Positions 36,769 through 46,905 are shown, counted from the first letter of the stretch. The stretch: DNA of 64,000 nucleotides from Streptococcus suis (GCF_002964575.1 NZ_POQQ01000057.1:52219-116218); one strand, 5' to 3'. The notes: generated from the sequence alone by a model not told the origin. Translations and numbers: made by a program.

Positions 36769-37719
36769 ATGAGCAAGGAATTTAATCACACTACTGTTCT
36801 TTTGCATGAAACAGTAGACATGTTAGACATCAAACCAAATGGAATTTATGTAGATGCAACGCTGGGTGGGGCAGGTCATAGTGAGTACCTGCTCAGTCAG
36901 CTGACGGATGGAGGGCATCTCTATGCCTTTGACCAGGATCAGACGGCTATTGATCATGTCCAGAGCCGTTTGGCAGCCTACATTGAAAAGGGGCAGGTGA
37001 CCTTTATCAAGGACAATTTCCGCAATCTCAAGTCCCGCTTGGCAGAGCTTGGGGTGACAGAGATTGATGGGATTTGTTACGATTTGGGTGTGTCTAGTCC
37101 ACAGTTGGATGAGCGGGAGCGTGGCTTTTCTTACAAGCAAGATGCTCCGCTTGACATGCGCATGAACCGTGATGGTCGGTTGACAGCCTATGATGTGGTC
37201 AATAACTATGACTACCATGATTTAGTGCGGATTTTCTTCAAGTACGGTGAGGACAAATTTTCCAAACAGATTGCTCGTAAAATCGAACAGGCGCGTGCCA
37301 TCAAACCTATTGAAACGACAACTGAGTTGGCAGAACTAATTAAGTCTGCTAAGCCTGCCAAGGAACTCAAGAAGAAGGGCCATCCTGCCAAGCAGATTTT
37401 CCAGGCCATTCGGATTGAAGTCAATGATGAATTGGGTGCAGCAGATGAGTCTATCCAGCAGGCCATTGACTTATTGGCTCTGGACGGACGGATTTCGGTT
37501 ATCACCTTTCATTCCTTGGAAGACCGCTTGACCAAACAACTCTTCAAGGAAGCGAGTACGATTGATGTGCCAAAAGGTTTGCCATTTATTCCAGATGATT
37601 TGAAAGCACCGCTGGAGTTGGTCAACCGCAAGCCGATTTTGCCAAGTCAAGAAGAATTGGAAGCCAACAATCGTGCCCATTCAGCCAAGTTGCGCGTAGC
37701 CAAGAGAGTACATAAGTAG
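36769..37719 (+). CDS. rsmH: 16S rRNA (cytosine-1402 N4) methyltransferase
   Basis: A 316-residue RsmH (MraW). SAM-binding motif [16 protein letters not shown], then [19 protein letters not shown], all typical. It methylates C1402 of 16S rRNA and heads the division/cell-wall cluster rsmH-ftsL-pbpX-mraY. Starts [16 protein letters not shown] as in other streptococci, so the ATG at 36769 is secure although no ribosome site precedes it. Confidence 0.96.
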   Translation: MSKEFNHTTVLLHETVDMLDIKPNGIYVDATLGGAGHSEYLLSQLTDGGHLYAFDQDQTAIDHVQSRLAAYIEKGQVTFIKDNFRNLKSRLAELGVTEIDGICYDLGVSSPQLDERERGFSYKQDAPLDMRMNRDGRLTAYDVVNNYDYHDLVRIFFKYGEDKFSKQIARKIEQARAIKPIETTTELAELIKSAKPAKELKKKGHPAKQIFQAIRIEVNDELGAADESIQQAIDLLALDGRISVITFHSLEDRLTKQLFKEASTIDVPKGLPFIPDDLKAPLELVNRKPILPSQEELEANNRAHSAKLRVAKRVHK

Positions 37720-37730
37720 GAGAAACATCT

Positions 37731-38054
37731 ATGTTACAAGAAAAACGTAGAGAAGCTACCATGCGAGTGATTGGTGATAAGTTTAAAACCTTCACCCGTG
37801 TAGAAAAAGCCTTTTATACCAGTATTATCCTATCCGGTCTGGCCTTGGCGATAGGGATTATTTTCTTGCAGACCCGTTTGATTCAAGTCCAGTCTGAAAT
37901 GGCCAAGGTCAACCAGAATATCAATCAAAAACAGATTGAAATCAATGATGCCAAACAGGCTGTTAATGAGCTCACACGTTCGGCACGTCTGATGGAAATT
38001 GCTGAGAAGGCCGGATTAACATTTAACAACGACAATATTGGAGTAGCTGAATAA
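37731..38054 (+). CDS. ftsL: Cell division protein FtsL
   Basis: A 107-residue bitopic protein: short cytoplasmic part, one helix (YTSIILSGLALAIGIIFL, about 27-44), then an external coiled coil rich in Gln/Asn/Glu. It works with DivIC/FtsB in the septal complex. Position between rsmH and pbpX is diagnostic. AGGAG before the ATG; the stop overlaps the pbpX start (TAATG). Confidence 0.9.
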   Translation: MLQEKRREATMRVIGDKFKTFTRVEKAFYTSIILSGLALAIGIIFLQTRLIQVQSEMAKVNQNINQKQIEINDAKQAVNELTRSARLMEIAEKAGLTFNNDNIGVAE

Positions 38055-40303
38055 TGCCCAGAAGAAACAATAAACTCTTGCAGTATGTTTTGAAAAAACG
38101 ATATATTCCGTCCCAAAATCGTCGAAAAGTGGGCCAAGGTCTGCTGTTTTTGACGGTTTTAGTCTTTTTTATCTTTCTATTTAATTTTGCCTTTATTATC
38201 GGAACGGATAGCAAGGCAGGGGTAAAACTGTCTGAGAGGGCAGATGCTGTTCATCAGAAAGAGGTAACCATCCAGGCAAAACGTGGAACAATCTATGATC
38301 GTACGGGGATTCCTATCGCAGAAGATTCTACCACCTATACCGTTTATGCCATTATTGATAAGGAATATGTATCAGAACTGAAAAAAATTCTTTATGTTCA
38401 GGACAGTCAATTTAGTAAGGTTGCAGATGTATTCAAAAACCATCTTGGGATGGAAACGGATTACGTTCTTCAACAGTTACGACAGCCAGAACTGAAGCAG
38501 GTTTATTTTGGAACCTTAGGGAAAAATATTTCTTATAATACAATGACCACTATCCAGGAGGAGATGAAGGCAGCGGGGATCGAAGGGATAGCCTTTAATG
38601 CCAGCCCAGGTCGGATGTATCCAAATGGAAACTTTGCTTCAATCTTTGTTGGGTTAGCCAATTTGATTGAAAACAAGGATGGAAGTCATAGCCTGCAAGG
38701 TATGAGTGGCATGGAGTACTATCTCAACGATATTCTGGCCGGTCAGGATGGCAAGGTTGTTTATGAAAAGGATAGCCAGGGTCGAGTTTTGCCAGGGACA
38801 GAAACGGTGAAAGAGGCCACTATCAATGGTCAGGATGTTTATACGACTATTTCAGCAGACCTGCAGCGGTCCTTAGAAACCAACATGGATACCTTCTTTA
38901 ATACTGCCAAGGGGCGCTACGCCAATGCTACTCTGATCTCAGCTAGGACTGGGGAGATTTTAGCAACGACACAACGTCCAAGTTATGACTCAGATACCAA
39001 GGAAGGCTTGGGACAAGAGGGGGTTCTAGAGCGTTCCCTCCTCTACCAAGAGGCCTTTGAACCAGGTTCTACCATGAAGGTTTTGACAGTAGCTTCTGCA
39101 ATTGATAATGGTACATTTGATCCAAATGCATATTACACAAATAATGAATACGTAATTGCAGACGCAAAAATCAATGACTGGACTTTAAACGCTGGCCAAT
39201 CAGCTGTTACGTTAAATTTTGCTCAGGGTTTTTCACTCTCAAGTAACGTCGGAATGACTTTGTTACAACAAGAAATGGGTGACGAAAAATGGCTAAATTA
39301 CCTGACAAAATTTCGTTATGGCTATCCAACGCGTTTCGGAATGGGAGATGAAGCACCCGGCTTAGTTCCGGAAGACAATATTGTCACAATCGCAATGTCA
39401 ACTTTTGGTCAAGGTATTTCAGCTAACCAAGTTCAAATGCTTCGAAGCTTCTCAGCCATTGCAAATAACGGAATTATGTTGGAGCCGAAGTTTATTTCTG
39501 CTCTCTACAATCCAAATTCTGATTCAGTGAGAATTGCGACGAAAGAAGAAGTTGGAAATCCAGTTTCTGAACAGGCGGCAGATGCTACCTTAGGGTATAT
39601 GATAAATGTTGGAACGGACCCAGTCTTTGGTACCTTATATTCTCACGATTTACAAGGACCGGCTATTCAGGTTGAAGGCTATGATATTGCGATGAAATCA
39701 GGTTCAGCCGAAATTGCCAGCGAAGACGGTCAGGGTTATATCAAGGGCGCTTATACCAACTCGGTTGTCGCCATGATTCCTGCTGAGGATCCAGAGTTCA
39801 TTATGTATGTTACGATTCGACAACCAGAAGTATTGAGTGTCTTATCGTGGAATACTATTGTAAGCCCGACTTTGAAAGAAGCGATGTTATTGAAGGATAA
39901 TCTCAATCTAGATGCACCTGCTCCGTCCTTGACTTATGTAGAAAAAGAAACAGACTACAAGTTACCAGATTTGATAGGGAAAGCGCCGGGTGAGTCGGCG
40001 GAAGAACTTCGTCGCTATCTGGTTCAACCAGTTATTTTAGGCAAAGGTGCTGAGATTAAGAAGGTTTCTTTGGAAAAAGGTAGCTTAGTAGCCCCTAATC
40101 AACAGGTTCTCTTATTGACGAATAAATTGGAAGAAATGCCAGACTTGTATGCGGTGACCAAGGAGAATATGGATCTACTAGCTGAATGGACAGGTATTGA
40201 AGTGACCTATGAGGGGTCTGGTTCCAAGGTTGTGAAGCAGAGCGTAGAAGTGGGGACCAAGTTGAATAAAACCAAGAAATTAACAGTTACGTTAGGAGAA
40301 TAA
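38054..40303 (+). CDS. pbpX: Penicillin-binding protein 2X
   Basis: A 749-residue class B PBP, the septal transpeptidase that pairs with FtsW. One membrane helix (about 29-50), a dimerisation domain, then the transpeptidase with S339-T-M-K (GSTMK), S396-S-N and K548-S-G-S551, and two C-terminal PASTA domains (from about 637). The third motif is KSGS, not the usual KSGT. T551S is a substitution I recall being reported in beta-lactam-resistant S. suis. The stretch around 39090-39700 has more A/T at third positions than the flanks (many Asn aat, Thr aca, Leu tta), which suggests a mosaic gene. Confidence 0.95.
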   Translation: MPRRNNKLLQYVLKKRYIPSQNRRKVGQGLLFLTVLVFFIFLFNFAFIIGTDSKAGVKLSERADAVHQKEVTIQAKRGTIYDRTGIPIAEDSTTYTVYAIIDKEYVSELKKILYVQDSQFSKVADVFKNHLGMETDYVLQQLRQPELKQVYFGTLGKNISYNTMTTIQEEMKAAGIEGIAFNASPGRMYPNGNFASIFVGLANLIENKDGSHSLQGMSGMEYYLNDILAGQDGKVVYEKDSQGRVLPGTETVKEATINGQDVYTTISADLQRSLETNMDTFFNTAKGRYANATLISARTGEILATTQRPSYDSDTKEGLGQEGVLERSLLYQEAFEPGSTMKVLTVASAIDNGTFDPNAYYTNNEYVIADAKINDWTLNAGQSAVTLNFAQGFSLSSNVGMTLLQQEMGDEKWLNYLTKFRYGYPTRFGMGDEAPGLVPEDNIVTIAMSTFGQGISANQVQMLRSFSAIANNGIMLEPKFISALYNPNSDSVRIATKEEVGNPVSEQAADATLGYMINVGTDPVFGTLYSHDLQGPAIQVEGYDIAMKSGSAEIASEDGQGYIKGAYTNSVVAMIPAEDPEFIMYVTIRQPEVLSVLSWNTIVSPTLKEAMLLKDNLNLDAPAPSLTYVEKETDYKLPDLIGKAPGESAEELRRYLVQPVILGKGAEIKKVSLEKGSLVAPNQQVLLLTNKLEEMPDLYAVTKENMDLLAEWTGIEVTYEGSGSKVVKQSVEVGTKLNKTKKLTVTLGE

Positions 40304-40304
40304 T

Positions 40305-41303
40305 ATGCAGTTTGCACTTATGTCGGGATTGGTTGCATTTTTAGCAACGGTAATCCTGATACCACGATTTATTACCTTTTATCAAGCCAAGCGCATCGAA
40401 GGGCAACAGATGCACGAAGATGTCAAGCAACACCAGTTCAAGGCCGGAACTCCTACCATGGGGGGTACAGTCTTCCTAGTTGTTGCTGTCCTTGTTAGTT
40501 TTATTTTTGCAGCTAGCCTGAAAATGCTGACAGGTGGTGTCTTGGCTATTCTTTTCATTTTGGCTCTCTATGGCTTGGTCGGATTTTTGGATGATTTCTT
40601 GAAAATCTTCCGCAAAATCAATGAAGGACTTAATCCCAAACAAAAGCTAGCCCTACAAATCCTGGGTGGTCTTGTTTTCTATTTTGTCCATGTCAAAGGT
40701 GCTGGCGGTGGTGAGCTCAATGTCTTTGGCCACATTATCAATCTTGGGGTGCTCTATCTACCATTTGTTCTATTCTGGTTGGTTGGTTTTTCAAACGCGG
40801 TCAATCTGACAGATGGGATTGATGGATTGGCTTCTATTTCTGTGACAATCAGTTTGCTGGCCTATTCTGTTATTGCTTACCAGGAGCAGAAGTTTGATAT
40901 TCTCTTGGTCTGTGTGACCATGATTGGTGGTTTGCTTGGTTTCTTTGTCTATAATCGCAAACCGGCTAAGATTTTCATGGGAGATGTGGGTAGTTTGGCA
41001 CTCGGTGGAATGCTGGCAACCATTTCCATTGCCCTTCGTCAAGAATGGACCCTCCTCCTAATCGGTTTGGTCTATGTTATCGAAACGTCATCTGTTATGT
41101 TACAAGTTTCGTATTTCAAATATACTAAAAAACGCTTTGGAGAAGGTCGTCGTATCTTCCGTATGACCCCTTTCCACCACCATTTAGAATTAGGTGGTTT
41201 GACTGGTAAGTCTGAAAAATGGAGTGAATGGCAGGTTGACTTCTTTTTATGGTCAGTTGGACTTGTCATGAGCTTGATTACCCTGGCTATTCTTTATCTA
41301 TAG
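40305..41303 (+). CDS. mraY: Phospho-N-acetylmuramoyl-pentapeptide transferase
   Basis: A 332-residue membrane enzyme with about ten helices. It makes lipid I by moving phospho-MurNAc-pentapeptide to undecaprenyl phosphate. Catalytic Asp motifs are visible in [11 protein letters not shown] and [22 protein letters not shown] is the conserved His loop. Residues 4 and 6 are Ala and Met. It starts 1 nt after the pbpX stop, with TTAGGAGAA as ribosome site, and ends the cluster before a terminator. Confidence 0.96.
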   Translation: MQFALMSGLVAFLATVILIPRFITFYQAKRIEGQQMHEDVKQHQFKAGTPTMGGTVFLVVAVLVSFIFAASLKMLTGGVLAILFILALYGLVGFLDDFLKIFRKINEGLNPKQKLALQILGGLVFYFVHVKGAGGGELNVFGHIINLGVLYLPFVLFWLVGFSNAVNLTDGIDGLASISVTISLLAYSVIAYQEQKFDILLVCVTMIGGLLGFFVYNRKPAKIFMGDVGSLALGGMLATISIALRQEWTLLLIGLVYVIETSSVMLQVSYFKYTKKRFGEGRRIFRMTPFHHHLELGGLTGKSEKWSEWQVDFFLWSVGLVMSLITLAILYL

Positions 41304-41311
41304 ATTTTCAG

Positions 41312-41334
41312 AAACAGCAGAAATGCTGTTTTTG
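41312..41334 (+). terminator. Intrinsic terminator after mraY
   Basis: Perfect 8-bp stem AAACAGCA / TGCTGTTT with a GAAA tetraloop, then TTG. Confidence 0.75.
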
Positions 41335-41418
41335 TGCTATAATAGAAGGCAGTAAAATGAAGAACCTCTATTTGCAGTCGTCGTTACGCCTGTCCATACA
41401 GGTTCCAAAGAGGAAACT
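41335..41418 (+). promoter_or_regulatory. Promoter and structured leader of the RNA helicase gene
   Basis: Extended -10 TGCTATAAT (41335-41343). The ~70-nt leader holds hairpin CCTGT-CCAT-ACAGG. An upstream GAACCTCT can pair either with GGTTC or with AGAGG, and AGAGG is the ribosome site itself. Confidence 0.5.
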
Positions 41419-42762
41419 ATGAAATTTACAGATATGAAACTCAAGCCTTACATTCAGGAGGCTTTGAAAGAAATTAACTTTGTTCAGCCGACAGAGGTTC
41501 AGGAGAAATTGATTCCTGTTGTTTTGTCAGGCCGCGATTTGATTGGGGAATCAAAAACAGGTTCAGGGAAGACCCATACCTTCTTGATTCCGATTTTCCA
41601 AAAACTAAATGAGGAATTGGACCAGGTTCAGGCTGTTATTACAGCACCATCACGAGAACTGGCAACTCAAATCTACCAAGCAGCTCGTCAGTTGGCCAGT
41701 CATTCGGACATCGAGGTTCGTGTGACCAATTATGTTGGTGGTACGGATAAGAACCGTCAAATTGACAAGCTTCAAACTGGTCAGCCACATATTGTTGTTG
41801 GGACACCAGGTCGTATTTATGACTTGGTTAAATCAGGAGACCTTGCAATCCATAAAGCTAAAACCTTTGTGGTGGATGAGGCAGATATGACCTTGGACAT
41901 GGGCTTTTTGGAAACGGTAGATAAGATTGCCGGAAGTCTGCCAAAAGACCTACAATTTATGGTCTTTTCAGCCACCATTCCGCAGAAACTGCAACCGTTT
42001 TTGAAAAAGTATTTGTCTAATCCAGTCATGGAACAAATCAAGACCCAGACGGTCATTTCAGATACCATTGAAAATTGGCTGATTTCAACCAAGGGTCGTG
42101 ATCGCAATGCGCAGATTTTGGAAGCGACCAAGCTCATGCAGCCATATTTGGCTATGATTTTTGTCAATACAAAGACCCGTGCAGATGAATTGCACAGTTA
42201 CTTAACTGCTAATGGTTTGCGGGTTGCAAAAATTCACGGGGACATTCCACCGCGTGAACGCAAGCGGATCATGAACCAGGTGAAAAATTTGGATTTTCAG
42301 TACATCGTAGCAACAGACTTGGCAGCGCGTGGGATTGATATCGAAGGTGTTAGCCATGTCATCAACGATGCCATTCCTCAGGACCTTTCCTTCTTTGTCC
42401 ACCGTGTGGGTCGTACAGGTCGAAATGGCTTGTCGGGTATTGCCATTACCCTCTATCAGCCGAGTGATGATGCGGACATTCGCGAGTTAGAAAAACTCAA
42501 CATCAAATTCTTGCCAAAAGAAATGAAGAATGGGGAGTTTGTCGATACCTACGACCGTGACCGCCGTGTCAACCGAGAAAAATCTCGTGAAAAACTGGAC
42601 TTGGAAATGATTGGCTTGGTGAAGAAGAAAAAGAAAAAAGTCAAGCCAGGCTACAAGAAGAAAATCCAATGGGCTGTTGATGAGAAGCGCCGCAAGACAA
42701 AACGTGTGGAAGCGCGTGCCAAGGGGCGTGCAGAGCGCAAGGCCAAACGCCAAACCTTCTAG
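41419..42762 (+). CDS. DEAD-box ATP-dependent RNA helicase (CshB-like)
   Basis: A 447-residue SF2 helicase: Q motif near INFVQPTEVQ, motif I SKTGSGKT, motif II VDEADM (DEAD here reads DEAD in VVDEADMTLD), motif III SAT, motif VI HRVGRTGR. The C-terminal ~55 residues are a Lys/Arg-rich tail for RNA contact. Length and tail resemble Bacillus CshB, a cold-shock-linked helicase for ribosome or mRNA handling. The orthology is probable rather than certain, so no symbol is given. A leader that can mask the ribosome site precedes it. Confidence 0.9.
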   Translation: MKFTDMKLKPYIQEALKEINFVQPTEVQEKLIPVVLSGRDLIGESKTGSGKTHTFLIPIFQKLNEELDQVQAVITAPSRELATQIYQAARQLASHSDIEVRVTNYVGGTDKNRQIDKLQTGQPHIVVGTPGRIYDLVKSGDLAIHKAKTFVVDEADMTLDMGFLETVDKIAGSLPKDLQFMVFSATIPQKLQPFLKKYLSNPVMEQIKTQTVISDTIENWLISTKGRDRNAQILEATKLMQPYLAMIFVNTKTRADELHSYLTANGLRVAKIHGDIPPRERKRIMNQVKNLDFQYIVATDLAARGIDIEGVSHVINDAIPQDLSFFVHRVGRTGRNGLSGIAITLYQPSDDADIRELEKLNIKFLPKEMKNGEFVDTYDRDRRVNREKSREKLDLEMIGLVKKKKKKVKPGYKKKIQWAVDEKRRKTKRVEARAKGRAERKAKRQTF

Positions 42763-42779
42763 GAGGGTTGGAAAAGACT

Positions 42780-43004
42780 ATGTTACAAAATATTCTCAGT
42801 TTTTATTTGCAGGGGCTTTTGGTTGCAGCCCTGCTGGTCATTCTATCTAGCTTGATTTATTTTGCTGTAAGAGCAGGTAAAAAAGTTGATCGAACGCCGC
42901 AAGAGCGCCAGGATTTTATATTTGATTTGTTGATGATCAACGTCATGACCATCCCAATTCTTGCTTTTGGGGTCATGGGGATTTTGTTAATGTTTAAAGC
43001 ATAG
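42780..43004 (+). CDS. DUF4059 family small membrane protein
   Basis: 74 residues with two hydrophobic helices (GLLVAALLVILSSLIYFAV and INVMTIPILAFGVMGILLMF) around a charged loop with RTPQERQDF. It resembles the streptococcal DUF4059 family, often found next to trxB. The ATG at 42780 has AGGAGGG 12 nt upstream; the TTG at 42768 is too close to that site. Function unknown. 11 nt before trxB, probably cotranscribed. Confidence 0.75.
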   Translation: MLQNILSFYLQGLLVAALLVILSSLIYFAVRAGKKVDRTPQERQDFIFDLLMINVMTIPILAFGVMGILLMFKA

Positions 43005-43015
43005 AAGGAAAAGAT

Positions 43016-43933
43016 ATGTACGATACAATTGTTGTTGGAGCAGGTCCTGCAGGGATGACTGCTGCTCTCTACGCAGGACGAAGCAATCTAAAGGTAGCTC
43101 TTCTGGAACGTGGTATTTACGGCGGCCAGATGAACAATACGGCTGAAATCGAAAACTATCCAGGCTATGACCATATTTCTGGTCCAGCCTTGGCAGAGAA
43201 AATGTTTGAACCTCTGGAAAAATTCGGAGTAGATCACATTTTTGGCACCTTGGTGCGTATCGAAGAAGATGGACCAATCAAGAAAGTTATTACAGAAGAT
43301 GGTGTTTTGGAAACCAAAACTGTCATTCTAGCTATGGGGGCTAAACACCGCTTATTAGGTGTTCCGGGTGAGGATACCTACAATAGCCGAGGTGTTTCCT
43401 ACTGTGCCGTCTGTGACGGAGCCTTCTTCCGTGGTCAGAAGCTCTTGGTAGTTGGCGGAGGTGATTCTGCGGTCGAAGAAGCCCTTTTCTTGACACAGTT
43501 TGCTGAAACCGTGACAATTGTTCACCGCCGTGACCAGCTCCGTGCTCAAAAAGTTATCCAAGACCGTGCATTTGCCAATGAAAAAATTAACTTCATCTGG
43601 GATAGTGTGGTAGAAGAAATCAAGGGCGACGACTTACGTGTACAAAGCGTTGTTATCAAAAATGTGAAAACAGAGGAAGTCAGCGAGCTGGACTTCGGTG
43701 GTGTCTTTATCTATGTCGGTTTGGATCCGATGACGGATTCGGTTGTCGATTTGGGTATTACAGACGAGGCTGGCTGGATTATCACGGATGAAAAGATGGC
43801 AACCAGCAAATCTGGTATTTACGCCATCGGTGACATTCGCCAAAATCAACTGCGCCAGATTGCGACTGCTGTTGGAAATGGTGCAGTTGCCGGTCAGGAA
43901 GTCTATAATTACATCACAGAACTAGCTGAATAG
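43016..43933 (+). CDS. trxB: Thioredoxin reductase
   Basis: A 305-residue FAD/NADPH enzyme that reduces thioredoxin. FAD site VVGAGPAGMTAALYAGR, redox pair CAVC in SYCAVCDGAFF, NADPH site GGGDSAVEEA, and C-terminal FAD motif IGDIRQNQLRQI. Keeps the cytosolic thiol balance and feeds ribonucleotide reductase and peroxidases. Confidence 0.96.
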   Translation: MYDTIVVGAGPAGMTAALYAGRSNLKVALLERGIYGGQMNNTAEIENYPGYDHISGPALAEKMFEPLEKFGVDHIFGTLVRIEEDGPIKKVITEDGVLETKTVILAMGAKHRLLGVPGEDTYNSRGVSYCAVCDGAFFRGQKLLVVGGGDSAVEEALFLTQFAETVTIVHRRDQLRAQKVIQDRAFANEKINFIWDSVVEEIKGDDLRVQSVVIKNVKTEEVSELDFGGVFIYVGLDPMTDSVVDLGITDEAGWIITDEKMATSKSGIYAIGDIRQNQLRQIATAVGNGAVAGQEVYNYITELAE

Positions 43934-43942
43934 GGGAAAATC

Positions 43943-44482
43943 ATGTTTCATATTTACGACATTCAGAAAAATCCAGATGGAATCTCCTTTGATAAAACCT
44001 TGGACTTGCAGGAAGAATTGCAGGTTCGCAATAGTGAAGTTTTAGGTTTGTCGCCTGTACAAGTAAGTGGAAATGTTCGCTTTGAATCAGGTTTCTTTTT
44101 CTTGGACTATCAGATGACTTACGACATTACCTTGGCTTCCAGCCGTTCCCTACAACCTGTCCTTTTACATGAAGTGCAAGAAGTCAATGAACTCTTTGTT
44201 GCCAATGAGGCTGTTCTTAAGGAGCAGGACTTGATTGACGAGGATATGGTTCTGGTAGTAGAAGACGACCACATTGTCCTAGAGGAAAGCGTGGCGGATA
44301 ATATTCTTTTAGCCATTCCAATCAAGGTTTTGACACCTGAGGAAGAGGCGGGAACCGACCTACCATCTGGTCAAGCTTGGGCTTTGATGACCGAGGACGA
44401 TTTCCAACAAAAAGCGCAAGAGAAAAAAGAAGCCAACAGTCCTTTTGCCCAATTGCAGGGCTTGTTTGATAGCGAAGAATAG
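43943..44482 (+). CDS. yceD: DUF177 family protein (YceD)
   Basis: A 179-residue acidic protein of the DUF177 family, linked to 23S rRNA maturation in plants and usually encoded beside rpmF in other bacteria. The conserved core is VSGNVRFESGFFFLDYQMTY and the acidic ALMTEDDF tail. The zinc-binding cysteines of the E. coli relatives are not evident. Starts 9 nt after trxB with AGGGGAAA, so likely in the same transcript. Confidence 0.78.
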   Translation: MFHIYDIQKNPDGISFDKTLDLQEELQVRNSEVLGLSPVQVSGNVRFESGFFFLDYQMTYDITLASSRSLQPVLLHEVQEVNELFVANEAVLKEQDLIDEDMVLVVEDDHIVLEESVADNILLAIPIKVLTPEEEAGTDLPSGQAWALMTEDDFQQKAQEKKEANSPFAQLQGLFDSEE

Positions 44483-44494
44483 TTTGGATGGTTA

Positions 44495-44509
44495 AATTAT
44501 CTGAAAATT
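44495..44509. promoter_or_regulatory. Near-consensus CodY box upstream of gnd
   Basis: AATTATCTGAAAATT matches the CodY consensus AATTTTCWGAAAATT at 14 of 15 positions and ends 1 nt before the gnd -35 box. Confidence 0.6.
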
Positions 44510-44510
44510 C

Positions 44511-44539
44511 TTGTCAATTTCAGGCTTTCAGTGTATAAT
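44511..44539 (+). promoter_or_regulatory. gnd promoter
   Basis: TTGTCA (44511-44516), 17-nt spacer, TATAAT (44534-44539), about 30 nt before the gnd ATG. Confidence 0.85.
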
Positions 44540-44569
44540 AAAAGAGATAGAAATTAGAGGAGTAAACAA

Positions 44570-45997
44570 ATGACAAAAGCAAATTTTGGTGTTGTAGGAA
44601 TGGCCGTTATGGGCCGCAACCTGGCACTTAACGTAGAATCACGTGGTTATTCAGTAGCCATTTACAACCGTTCTGCTGATAAGACAGAAGACGTTGTTGC
44701 AAGCAACCCAGGTAAAAACTTGGTCCCAAGCTACGATGTGGAAAGCTTTGTAGCATCTATCGAAAAACCACGTCGTATCATGCTTATGGTTCAAGCTGGT
44801 CCTGGTACAGATGCAACTATTCAAGCCCTCTTGCCACACTTGGATGAAGGCGATATCTTAATCGATGGTGGTAATACTTTCTACGAAGACACTATCCGTC
44901 GTTCCAAAGAATTAGCTAACTCAGGTATCAACTTCATCGGTACAGGTGTATCTGGTGGTGAAAAAGGCGCCCTTGAAGGTCCATCTATCATGCCTGGTGG
45001 TCAAAAAGAAGCCTATGAATTGGTGGCAGATGTCTTGGAAGAAATTTCAGCAAAAGCTCCAGAAGACGGCGCTCCATGTGTGACCTACATCGGTCCAGAT
45101 GGTGCTGGTCACTATGTAAAAATGGTCCACAACGGTATCGAGTATGGCGATATGCAGTTGATTGCGGAGTCTTATGACCTCATGCAACACTTGCTTGGCT
45201 TGTCAGTGGATGAAATGGCTGACATCTTTACTGAGTGGAACCAAGGCGAATTGGATAGCTACTTGATTGAAATCACAGCGGATATCTTGAAACGCAAGGA
45301 TGACCAAGGTCAAGAAGGTCCAATCGTTGACTATATCATGGATGCTGCTGGTAACAAGGGTACTGGTAAATGGACAAGCCAATCATCACTTGACTTGGGT
45401 GTGCCTTTGTCATTGATTACAGAGTCTGTTTTTGCTCGTTACATCTCAACTTACAAGGATGAGCGCGTGGCAGCCAGCAAGGTCCTTCCAAAACCAGCTC
45501 CGTTTGCCTACCAAGGCGACAAGGCTGAATTGGTGGAAAAAATCCGTCAAGCCCTTTACTTCTCAAAAATCATGTCTTATGCACAAGGTTTTGCCCAGTT
45601 GCGCGTAGCATCTAAAGAAAACAACTGGAACTTGCCATTTGGTGAAATCGCAAAAATCTGGCGTGCAGGTTGTATCATTCGTGCTCGTTTCTTGCAAAAG
45701 ATTACAGATGCTTACGGACGTGATGAAGACTTGGCGAACTTGCTCTTGGATGAATACTTCCTTGATGTGACCGCTAAGTACCAACAGGCTGTTCGCGATG
45801 TTGTTGCCTTGGCTGTTCAGGCAGGTGTACCTGTTCCAACCTTCTCAGCAGCTATTACTTACTTCGATAGCTACCGTGCTGAAAACTTGCCAGCTAACCT
45901 AATCCAAGCACAACGTGACTACTTCGGTGCCCACACATACAATCGTAAAGACAAAGAAGGTGTCTTCCACTACGATTGGTATAGCGAAACAAAATAA
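44570..45997 (+). CDS. gnd: 6-phosphogluconate dehydrogenase (decarboxylating)
   Basis: A 475-residue enzyme of the oxidative pentose phosphate pathway that makes ribulose 5-phosphate and NADPH. NADP site [14 protein letters not shown], substrate loop [11 protein letters not shown], signature [16 protein letters not shown] before the ATG. As in pneumococcus, the next gene encodes a RitR-type regulator of iron and redox balance. Promoter carries a near-consensus CodY box. Confidence 0.97.
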   Translation: MTKANFGVVGMAVMGRNLALNVESRGYSVAIYNRSADKTEDVVASNPGKNLVPSYDVESFVASIEKPRRIMLMVQAGPGTDATIQALLPHLDEGDILIDGGNTFYEDTIRRSKELANSGINFIGTGVSGGEKGALEGPSIMPGGQKEAYELVADVLEEISAKAPEDGAPCVTYIGPDGAGHYVKMVHNGIEYGDMQLIAESYDLMQHLLGLSVDEMADIFTEWNQGELDSYLIEITADILKRKDDQGQEGPIVDYIMDAAGNKGTGKWTSQSSLDLGVPLSLITESVFARYISTYKDERVAASKVLPKPAPFAYQGDKAELVEKIRQALYFSKIMSYAQGFAQLRVASKENNWNLPFGEIAKIWRAGCIIRARFLQKITDAYGRDEDLANLLLDEYFLDVTAKYQQAVRDVVALAVQAGVPVPTFSAAITYFDSYRAENLPANLIQAQRDYFGAHTYNRKDKEGVFHYDWYSETK

Positions 45998-46027
45998 AAA
46001 GAATGGGCGTGTGAGCGCCCTTCTTTC
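45998..46027 (+). terminator. Terminator after gnd
   Basis: Stem GGGCG / CGCCC extended by AAAGAA / TTCTTT, then CT-rich tail. It is leaky enough that ritR could be partly cotranscribed. Confidence 0.65.
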
Positions 46028-46077
46028 TAACTTGACGTTAGCTAATTTGATTGATAGAGAGAACAATGAAAGAGATA

Positions 46078-46767
46078 ATGGCTAAGAAAATTTTGATTGC
46101 CGGAAGAGAGCGCAATCTTTCGCACTTTGTTTCCATGGAGCTGCAGAAGAAGGAGTATTTGGTAGATTATGCCTCAACGGGGAAAGAAGCCCTCTCCTTA
46201 GCTCATGAAACGGATTTTGATTTGATTTTGATGAGCTTTCAGCTTTCTGATATGTCTAGTAAGGAATTGTCTAGGGAGTTATTGGCCATCAAGCCTGCTA
46301 GTGTCATGATTGTGGCTATTGATTCTGCAGATGTTGCACAGCATGGGGAAGAGGTCCTTTCTTATGCAGTTTCCTATGTCGTCAAACCCTTTGTCATCAG
46401 TGACTTGGTGGAGCAGATCACAGCCATCTTCCGTGGACGTGACTTTATCGATAAGAACTGCAAGCATGTTCCGCTACAGGCAGCCTATCGTGACTTGAAG
46501 GTTGATTTTCAAAATCGAACTGTCACTCGTGGTGATGAGTTGATTAATTTGACTAGGAGAGAATATGACCTCTTGGCTACCCTGATGAATAGTCCTGAAC
46601 CTGTCAGTCGTGAGCAATTGTTAGAGCGGGTTTGGAAGTATGAAACCATGTCTGAAACAAATGTGGTAGATGTCTATATTCGCTATCTTCGCGGAAAATT
46701 AGATGTAGCTGGGAATCCTTCTTACATTAAGACAGTACGCGGTGTTGGCTATGCAATGCGGGATTAG
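46078..46767 (+). CDS. ritR: Orphan OmpR-family response regulator, RitR orthologue
   Basis: 229 residues: atypical receiver (1-120) and winged-helix DNA-binding domain (about 135-229; LTRREYDLLATLMNSPEPVS and VVDVYIRYLRGKLD). The phospho-acceptor Asp is replaced by Ser53 (LILMSFQLSD). Cys128 follows GRDFIDKN, exactly where pneumococcal RitR has its redox-sensing Cys128. Together with the position after gnd, this identifies a RitR-type repressor of iron uptake that senses oxidation rather than phosphorylation. The ATG at 46078 (MAKKILIAG) aligns with RitR; there are in-frame ATGs upstream. No kinase gene is adjacent. Confidence 0.9.
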   Translation: MAKKILIAGRERNLSHFVSMELQKKEYLVDYASTGKEALSLAHETDFDLILMSFQLSDMSSKELSRELLAIKPASVMIVAIDSADVAQHGEEVLSYAVSYVVKPFVISDLVEQITAIFRGRDFIDKNCKHVPLQAAYRDLKVDFQNRTVTRGDELINLTRREYDLLATLMNSPEPVSREQLLERVWKYETMSETNVVDVYIRYLRGKLDVAGNPSYIKTVRGVGYAMRD

Positions 46768-46813
46768 TTTGAACTAGACTAGTGGTTCCAACTACAGTAA
46801 CAAAGCGAGAATA

Positions 46814-46855
46814 AGGAAGGAGGTAGAGCGAACTTGATTTCTACTTCTTTTCTTT
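46814..46855 (+). terminator. Possible terminator after ritR
   Basis: GGAGGTAGA pairs TCTACTTCT (with G-U pairs), followed by TTTCTTTTT. Confidence 0.5.
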
Positions 46856-46905
46856 TTGGACTCCTTGTGTTACACTAGGACTAATCATGTTGAGATGGAG
46901 ATGTT

